Below, piece after piece: positions 56,968-64,000 of a stretch of 64,000 nt of DNA. The stretch is taken from contig CM060953.1 of NCBI GenBank assembly GCA_030765055.1, positions 178,910,709-178,974,708 of the forward strand. Direction: 5' to 3'. The stretch is from Mantis religiosa (Eukaryota > Arthropoda > Insecta > Mantodea > Mantidae). The notes below the pieces were generated by a model. That model had not been told where the DNA came from and searched no databases. It worked only from the letters and a program-made list of their open reading frames with translations. The translations under genes were made by a program, and so were the position numbers. Within the stretch, counting starts at the first letter, position 1. Each line of letters starts with the position of its first letter.

Positions 56968-57957
56968 AGAACATGCTCAACTCCTCCTGGCAGCAAGCCA
57001 GGGGAAAAGACGATTAGATATCGACGTTTCGGGAGTGAGCATATCCCCTATCAGGATATTTATCAAATGTTATAACAACAAATGAAACACGGGATATAAC
57101 ACAAATATAAACCAGGACAAAACACTATCAAAATTCGCATTACTGAACAAAAGACTGGTTTCAGTAAATTAAATGCCAGGTCAGGAGATGGCGTGAGCAT
57201 AGAAAATTAATTTGGGTCAAAAAACGTAACTACTTAACTTGATTATCAAGCTGTATTGATCTTTGCTTCTCAAGTCGACGGATTTCCATTTTTAGGCCGG
57301 TTTCCAAGAGGAGCTGAACTGAAATCCAGCATCACGATTAAGCGTGCTCCTTTCGGAGGAAATGACCAAAGCCTCCTTAATTCTCCGCTTGCAGTAACTG
57401 TTGCATATTGCCAAGATGGTCGTTATCAAAACGAAGTGAACTGAGAGGTCTGGGCTGGCAGAGCATTGTTTTGATAAGGACCATAAAGCCAATTTTCTGG
57501 AGACGACCATCTTGGCAAAATACAACAGTTACTGGGAGTGGAGAATTAAGGAGGCTTTCGCGAATTCCTCTGAAAGGAGCACGCTTAGTCGTGATGCTGA
57601 ATTTCAGTTCAGCTCCTCTTGGAAATCGGCCTAAAATGGAAATCCGTCGACTTGAGAAGCACAGATCAATACAGCTTGATAATCAAGTTAAGTAGTTACG
57701 TTTCTTTGACACAATTAATTTTCTATACTCACGACATCTCCTAACCTGGCATTTAATTTACTGAAAACAGTCTTTTGTTCAGTAATGCGAGTTTTTATAG
57801 TGTTTTGTCATGGTTTATATTTGTTATAGCCAGTATTTCATTTGTGGTTGTAACATTTTATAAATATCCTGATGATGGGAGAGGTGCACACTCCCGAAAC
57901 TTCGATATCTAATCATCTTTTTACCTGGCTTGCTTCCCAAGAAGAAACTGAGCATTT
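56968..57957. repeat. long inverted repeat (about 0.47-kb arms) in cyclase intron
   Basis: The left arm 56968-57432 and right arm 57468-57957 are reverse complements with scattered differences. Paired landmarks are AGATATCGACGTTTCGGGAG with CTCCCGAAACTTCGATATCT, and CCAAGATGGTCGT with ACGACCATCTTGG near the centre. The loop is about 35 bases plus a 23-base unpaired segment on the right. No transposase is present and no short target duplication was identified. The pre-mRNA of the gene would fold into a long hairpin here. Confidence 0.93.
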
Positions 57958-58451
57958 TAACTGTACTTTAACTCATTCCTTTTTAAATCTCAGTTTCCAT
58001 TAATACATAAGTAGCTACAAGTATTTGAATGAGGTCCTGGTGTTGTCATATAACTCTGTCTTTCCCAAATGCTTTGACCAAAACGTAGAATGTCAGGGAC
58101 CTCTTCCTTGTTAGCTGACTAAACAATTCTTGTAACTCAGTATCGGCATACGCTTTCTAGTGTCTCCACCCCTCTCCAAAAGAAACACCTTTGTTTCTGC
58201 TTTCCTCCATATATTCCGCAAGTCCTTGACTATCTTCTAAGCTATTTCTTAAACCGCTTATAAAATTCGGATTCAAAACTCATTTGGTTTCTACTGCATC
58301 TTTTAGCTCTACATAGCTTGATGTAATTTGTTTTCTTCTTCTATCCGGTCTTCTCATTCCTTTTCATTTTTTCTTCAATGGCATCTAGCACAAGTCTTCT
58401 TTTCTTGATCAGTTAATTTTTCTCTTCCCTACAGCGTGTAACTCTAGTAAT
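57958..58451. other. no recognisable feature (intron)
   Basis: T-rich intronic sequence with no supported feature. Confidence 0.5.
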
Positions 58452-58640
58452 AATCAACTTACCCACCAGTAGAGTCCTCGTGGATGCCTGAGGCGGTTTC
58501 GTCTGTGGTCCGCATTCGGGAGGTCCGGGTTCGACTCCCGTGGCTGATCTACCTGACCCATATGTTTTATCGGGGGATTTCGTGGGTCACCAGGCGAATG
58601 CTGGGTAGGTTTACATGTCCCAAATTTCCTATTCCACCAT
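58452..58640 (+). repeat. tRNA-like SINE head (family D)
   Basis: A degraded box A region near 58465-58485 and a perfect box B GGTTCGACTCCC at about 58527. A body with TCGGGGGATTTCGTGGGTCA leads directly into the 92-bp array. There is only one copy in the window, so the family assignment is tentative. Confidence 0.6.
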
Positions 58641-58654
58641 TTCCTCAGTAGGGG

Positions 58655-61046
58655 AGGGGATCCGTCCCCTTCAGCTGCAGTGGTGTGGGCGCTGTGGACC
58701 CCTAGCACTCGTGGTACCTCTGACGTTACTAGAAGAACCTCGGGCCGAGGGATCCGTCCCCTTTAGCTGCTGTGGTGCGGGCGCTGAGGACCCCTAACAC
58801 TCGTGGTACCTCTGACGTTACTAGAGCAACCTCGGGCCGAGGGATCTGTCCCCTTTAGATGCCGTGGTGCGGGCGCTGCGGACCCCTAGCACTCGTGGTA
58901 CCTCTGACGTTACTAGAGCAACCTCGGGCCGAGGGATCTGTCCCCTTTAGATGCCGTGGTGCGGGCGCTGCGGACCCCTAGCACTCGTGGTACCTCTGAC
59001 GTTACTAGAGCAACCTCGGACCGAGGGATCCGTCCCCTTTAGCTGCTGTGGTGCGGGCGCTGAGGACCCCTAACACTCGTGGTACCTCTGACGTTACTAG
59101 AGCAACCTCGGGCCGAGGGATCTGTCCCCTTTAGATGCCGTGGTGCGGGCGCTGCGGACCCCTAGCACTCGTGGTACCTCTGACGTTACTAGAGCAACCT
59201 CGGACCGAGGGATCTGTCCCCTTTAGCTGTTGTGGTGCGGGCGCTGCGGACCCCTAACACTCGTGGTACCTCTGACGTTACTAGAGCAACCTCGGGTCGA
59301 GGGATCTGTCCCCTTTAGGTGCCGTGGTGCGGGCGCCGCGGACCCCTAGCACTCGTGGTACCTCTGACGTTACTAGAGCAACCTCGGGCCGAGGGATCTG
59401 TCCCCTTTAGATGCCGTGGTGCGGGCGCTGCGCACCCCTAGCACTCGTGGTACCTCTGACGTTACTAGAGCAACCTCGGGCCGAGGGATCCGTCCCCTTT
59501 AGCTGTTGTGGTGCGGGCGCTGCGGACCCCTAACACTCGTGGTACCTCTGACGTTACTAGAGCAACCTCGGACCGAGGGATCTGTCCCCTTTAGATGCCG
59601 TGGTGCGGGCGCTGCGGACCCCTAGCACTCATGGTACCTCTGACGTTACTAGAGAAACCTCGGCCCGAGGGATACATCCCCTTCAGCTGCTATGGTGCGG
59701 GCGCTGCGGACCTCTAGCACTCGTGGTACCTCTGACGTTACTAGAGGAACCTCGGCCCGAGGGATACATCCCCTTCAGCTGCTATGGTGCGGCACTGCGA
59801 GCCCTAGCACTCGTGGTACCTCTGACGTTACTAGAGGAACTTCGGGCCGAGGGATACGTCCCCTTCAGCTGCCGTGGTGCGGGCGCTGCGGACCTCTAGC
59901 ACTCGTGGTACCTCTGACGTTACTAGAGAAACCTCGGCCCGAGGGATACATCCCCTTCAGCTGCCGTGGTGCGGGCGCTGCGGACCTCTAGCACTCGTGG
60001 TACCTCTGACGTTACTAGAGGAACCTCGGGCCGAAGGATCCGTCCCCTTCAACTGCTGTAATGCGGGCGCTGCGAGCCCTAGCACTCGTGGTACCTCTGA
60101 CGTTACTAGAGGAACCTCGGGCCGAAGGATCCGTCCCCTTCAACTGCTGTAATGCGGGCGCTGCGGACCCCTAGCACTCGTGGTACCTCTGACGTTACTA
60201 GAGGAACCTCGGCCCGAGGGATACGTCCCCCTTCAGCTGCCGTGGTGAGGGCGCTGCGGACCCCTAGTACTCGTGGTATCTCTGACGTTACTAGAGGAAC
60301 CTCGGGCCGAGGGATCCGTCCACTTCAGCTGCTGTGGTGCGGGCGCTGCGGACCCCTAGCACTCGTGGTACCTCTGACGTTACTAGAGGAACCTCGGGCC
60401 GAGGGATGCGTCCCCTTCAGCTGCCGTGGTTCGGGCGCTGCGAACCCCTAGCACTCGTGGTACCTCTGACGTTACTAGAGGAACCTCGGCCCGAGGGATG
60501 CGTCCCCTTCAGCTGCCGTGGTTCGGGCGCTGCGAACCCCTAACACTCGTGGTACCTCTGACGTTACTAGAGGAACCTCGGGCCGAGGGATGCGTCCCCT
60601 TCAGCTGCCGTGGTTCGGGCGCTGCGAACCCCTAGCACTCGTGGTACCTCTGACGTTACTAGAGGAACCTCGGGCCGAGGGATGCGTCCCCTTCAGCTGC
60701 CGTGGTTCGGGCGCTGCGAACCCCTAGCACTCGTGGTACCTCTGACGTTACTAGAGCAACCTCGGGCCGAGGGATCCGTCCACTTCAGCTGCTGTGGTGC
60801 GGGCGCTGCGGACCCCTAGCACTCGTGGTACCTCTGACGTTACTAGAGGAACCTCGGGCCGAGGGATGCGTCCCCTTCAGCTGCCGTGGTTCGGGCGCTG
60901 CGAACCCCTAGCACTCGTGGTACCTCTGACGTTACTAGAGGAACCTCGGCCCGAGGGATGCGTCCCCTTCAGCTGCTGTGGTGCGGCCGCTGCGGACCCC
61001 TAGCACTCATGGTGCTTCTGACGTTACTAAAGGAACCTCGGGCCGA
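58655..61046 (+). repeat. 92-bp minisatellite, about 26 copies, in cyclase intron
   Basis: GGTACCTCTGACGTTACTAG recurs with a 92-base period from 58711 to 61019 (last copy slightly changed). Because 92 is not a multiple of 3, the same peptide appears in rotating frames as many overlapping 69-99 codon ORFs, which are artefacts. Left-half copies carry GAGCAACC and CCTTTAGATGCC; right-half copies carry GAGGAACC and CCTTCAGCTGCC, often with GGTTCGGGCG. The array was therefore homogenised in two zones. Two copies (near 59790 and 60065) have short deletions. Confidence 0.97.
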
Positions 61047-61770
61047 AAATTCGAGCCCCTCCCTGGATGGGAGTTGTTCGGATTGGGTTGGACTCGAGGG
61101 GGCAGTGGTTCCCGATACCCGTGGGAGATCCGGGCGGGGTTGAGGGAAGCCATATATTTCCGCGTACTAACCTGCATAGCTAATAGAAGCTGTGCTAGAT
61201 CACCAGGCGGCCCTACCGAGATTAATCACTAGCCTTCCCCTTTGGAGTTGGCGCGCGTATGTGGCGTATCCAATTCTATCCCGTCTTGAGTCCCTATGGA
61301 AAGCCCCACGGAGGAGCCGGGCGCCCTTTATGGGACAGCTCAGTAGCTCCCTGGTCGTTAGAGGGGGGGGGACGTCAGTCTTCACTCTGTGTGGATACAT
61401 CCGGGCTTATATATGTCCCTCCATTTCATCTCCATTATTATTTCATATCATCTCTCACCTGGTGGTCTCTTTCAGGGTAGAAGTGTCGGCGGGCGTCTCG
61501 GCGCTGCATGGCAGGATGATATGCTTCTGGGAAACACTTCCTCCTTCGTTACGACGGTTTCTGGTCTGCAAGTTGACCTGGTGGACCATTTCCGGACCAC
61601 GGCGGGAGCGATGCCGCTTGTGGTAGCCTGCCGGGGAGTTCCCAACTGGTAAATAGTAGGGATCCTGCCCTCTGCAACGTCATAGCTCTTTTGTTCAGTC
61701 GCCCTCTGTCTCCTATTGCCTCATTCTTCCACTTGGGGATGCCTCATTTGCGGCTAAGCTACAATAAACC
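61047..61770 (+). other. GC-rich block after the minisatellite
   Basis: Base composition matches the array rather than the AT-rich intron. It begins exactly where the last 92-bp unit ends (GGGCCGAAAATTCGAG) and reaches a polyadenylation-like CAATAAACC near 61763. A 144-codon plus-strand ORF (61192-61626) has no recognised domain. It could be the 3' body of the same composite repeat as the tRNA-like head at 58452. Confidence 0.4.
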
Positions 61771-62567
61771 ACAGGTTTCGCTGCCGAATCCCCTCCACAG
61801 TAGTTTAATCCGAATTCTAGAGTCCTCATTTTGTAGAAAGCAATTTTAACCACTCCAATTTTTTGGCTTAAATTTTTTGTAGCAGCGGACATGTCTGGTG
61901 ATCATGCTTCCTAAATGACAAAATCAATTCAAATTATCCAACATACTTGCCTAGCAAACACGCCAGCTGTTCTTCTACATCAAAATCTTTGTCGTTTTTA
62001 GCTTTTCCGTTTATTTCCGATTCGTATCTTGTTCCTCTCTTCAACGGATGCCTCCTTTGTAATTCTTCTTCAGTTTTGCAACATGATATTACTGACCGTC
62101 TTCCTAACTTCCCATTCCTTCTTAAGTTTCACTGAACAAAATCTTCTTAAATATTATCGTCATATAAAGTAACAATTTTCTATCAATATTTTAAAGCTGT
62201 CTCCGTAATCTATCCACGATTTATGTTTCTAAACTGTTTCCAAGATATATTGGTTTTTGGTTTGAATTTTCTCAAACGGAGAATGTCTATTCGTTTTCGT
62301 GTCTTTTCTACCGGACTTACAAACGGAACCACTTCAAAGCCATCACATAGCAAACACCTCTTAAAAGACTTTAACATCGCTTTAAGCCCCTGTATTCCCA
62401 TTCTATTTACATGAAAATATAAAACTATCTGTACGGATGTTGAGCTCACTAACATGAAGTAAACAGAAGAATAATTGTGTAAGAACAGTTTATACAAAGC
62501 GACTGAGGAAAGACACGTGAATACCCCATCACATTCATTTACACTGTAGTTTTAATCACCTCCATAT
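61771..62567. other. no recognisable feature (intron)
   Basis: AT-rich intronic sequence. ORFs at 61947 and 62210-62497 lack domains. Confidence 0.45.
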
Positions 62568-62798
62568 TGTCGCGAGCCCATTGTTGATCAAGGCGGCGCG
62601 GGCAACTAGTTCAAAGAGACAGGCAGTGCAGTGTGTAGATAAAAGCTCGCCGAAACGGAAGGAGACGGACTTCTCAAGAGTTCTTCTTTGTTCTAGTCGT
62701 CTCGATTGTTGGAGAACATTCCGGAATGTGAGTAATCTATAAAAAAAGGGAGCCCGCCCGCCAAAGGAGTGAGTCGGTAATTGAACTCGCGATATTAT
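62568..62798 (+). repeat. partial LTR, upstream half
   Basis: Starts TGTCGCGAGC after CATAT and matches the minus-strand LTR at 6478-7297 closely (AAAAGCTCGCCGAAACGG, GAACATTCCGGAATG, GGGAGCCCGCCCGCC with TATAAAAAAA). It loses similarity after about GTCGGTAATTG, so the downstream half with the polyadenylation site is missing. It lies 100 bases outside the donor of the adjacent exon. Confidence 0.82.
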
Positions 62799-62900
62799 AT
62801 ATTTTTTTACCTACACTAATTTCTCCAATATTTCTAATTGACTGTCAATTAGTTTGGTAGCTTGTAGCTTAGCATAAATGATTTCAGAAGCCATACATAC

Positions 62901-63300
62901 CTAAGGGAAGGGCAACGGCGCAGAAGGTGGTGCAGAAGAAGAGGATAGCGTAGCAGACCCAGAGCAGGTAGGCGTCCTGCATGAGGCGAGTGTTGAGGAA
63001 GGCGAGGAGCAGTGCGAACAGAAGACAGTGGAGACTGTGGTACACGTTCTGGGCGGTAGGGGCCTGTGCGTAGGCCAGACTCAGGTTGGCCAGGACTCCG
63101 GTCAGGATCACGAACAGCGCTACGACGCTCGCCACCGAGGAGTGCTGCAGCTTGAAGATGTACCTCTGGAAGAGCAACTCCAGCTCGTCGTTCTCGAAGC
63201 GGTGCCGGTTCAAAAGCCTCGAGAAGGCGAGCTTCCGATGCGAATTCATTGCCTTCACGCTGTGGTCCATTCTGCTGGCTATCGCACTGCTGCCATCAAT
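62901..63300 (-). CDS. rut: adenylate cyclase (rutabaga-like), N-terminal exon
   Basis: A 400-base exon: acceptor GTTGTTTCAG before 63300, donor CCCTTAG|GTATGT after 62901. It encodes 133 codons plus one base. The first in-frame ATG is codon 11 (63268-63270), so translation may start here or in an upstream exon beyond the recognised acceptor. The conserved RHRFENDELELLFQRYIFKL precedes three hydrophobic spans at about codons 56-76, 87-103 and 110-132 (TM1-TM3). This layout fits the N-terminus of Ca2+/calmodulin-responsive adenylate cyclase, and the phase matches the exon at 56384-56592. GC content is clearly above the flanking intron. The catalytic domains are not in the window. Confidence 0.9.
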
Positions 63301-63539
63301 CTGAAACAACGAGAAGATACAAGATTTAAAATAACTTTTACGTCACCTATTTTACAACACCAAGAAATGTCATCTGTATTTGGATGTGTTTGCATTTCTA
63401 AATGGGGGAAAAGGAAAGGACGCGAAAATTCCTTCACTCTAAACTTCGCTATTACAAAGGCTATTTTCATTATTTTTTTATTTTCTAAAATTACTGCAAT
63501 ATTTTGATTAAAATAGAGTAAGTTTTCTTATGGGAAATA

Positions 63540-64000
63540 CAAGGGGCGTCCAGAAAGTAAGTTCTGTTTCAATTTATCTCCGCTGCAGCGCTGCGATCGC
63601 AGTTCCGCACATGCGCGGTAGACGCTCTGTATCAAGGAGAAGAAACGTGCGCCATTGTGAGATCGCTGTCAGCCGCGTACGCTTTGTTGTGCTTGTTTAC
63701 AATGTCGGTGCTGATTGAAAATCCAGCCACTTGTGAAATCAGATCTGTGATTCGTTTTCTGAGTGCTAGGAAAGTGAAACCAATTGAAATTTATCGGCAA
63801 ATTTGCGATGTCTTCACGACACAGCCCTGACCTATCTCCTAGCGACTTTCATCTGTTTTTGCATCTCGAATATATCTTTGGCGGTCAACACTTCAACAAT
63901 GACGAAGAGCCAAAAGAAAATGTTTCCAACTGGTTGAAGACACAGGCGGAAAACTTCTATGAAGAAGGTATACAAAAACTTGTACCTCGCTATAACAAAT
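63540..64000 (+). mobile_element. mariner-like element, internally deleted, right end outside window
   Basis: After TA at 63538-63539 the element begins CAAGGGGCGTCCAGAAAGTA. ATG at 63702 starts MSVLIENPATCEIRSVIRFL, then SARKVKPIEIYRQICDVF (first HTH). At about 63820 it jumps by one frame into HSPDLSPSDFHLFLHLEYIF (third catalytic motif), then GGQHFNNDEEPKENVSNW and YEEGIQKLVPRYNK. About 180 residues with the first two Asp residues are missing. It sits in the intron upstream of the N-terminal cyclase exon. Confidence 0.85.

Noticed and set aside
58655..61046. CRISPR-like array
   Set aside because: The whole 92-bp unit is repeated with no unique spacers, and the context is an animal intron.
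59600..61232. Series of overlapping 69-99 codon ORFs with the same peptide
   Set aside because: They arise because the 92-bp unit lacks stops in the frames traversed; frames rotate with each unit, so no continuous protein exists.

Overview
This window is animal, almost certainly insect, nuclear DNA. It is AT-rich and intron-bearing and is packed with decayed mariner, Tc1-like, PIF/Harbinger, hAT, Crypton, LINE, LTR and tRNA-derived SINE sequence. The mix of repeat families resembles a large cockroach or termite genome (Blattodea, perhaps Periplaneta); that is an inference from remembered family resemblance, not a search result. No bacterial, viral-particle or CRISPR features are seen.

The only host gene I can support is on the minus strand at the right end. 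Two spliced exons (62901-63300, then 56384-56592) encode the first five membrane spans of a rutabaga-type Ca2+/calmodulin-responsive adenylate cyclase. Both have canonical splice sites and join in matching phase. The 6.3 kb intron between them holds a long near-palindrome (56968-57957), a tRNA-like SINE head, and a 26-copy 92-bp minisatellite (58655-61046). No later cyclase exon was recognised to the left. If the gene is intact, about 56 kb of transposon-rich sequence in this window is therefore one giant intron.

Layout. 1-1097: right part of a Tc1-like element with an open transposase frame. 1645-10255: two arrays of one 140-bp satellite unit in opposite orientation, flanking 6.4 kb that contains a mariner and a LINE broken by an LTR. 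10.3-14.0 kb: SINEs and a repeat hit by a LINE. 14.7-16.2 kb: a PIF/Harbinger element with TTA target duplications. 16.5-17.7 kb: hAT and foldback remnants. 18.8-21.2 kb: a mariner whose DNA-binding region has expanded into 19 tandem 27-codon copies. 22-29 kb: nested mariner, LINE and LTR relics. 31-36 kb: transposase relics, a short-element derivative and a solo LTR. 36-46 kb: SINE clusters, a 1.2 kb polypurine tract and a (GT)n run. 46-56 kb: five LINE fragments and a Crypton recombinase relic. 63.5-64 kb: an internally deleted mariner cut by the window edge.

The genes do not form a pathway. The story is repeat biology: nested insertions datable by target duplications, repeated palindromic SINE pairs, and three in-place tandem expansions (140, 81 and 92 bp), two of which show higher-order structure. 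The most unusual object is the expanded mariner reading frame.
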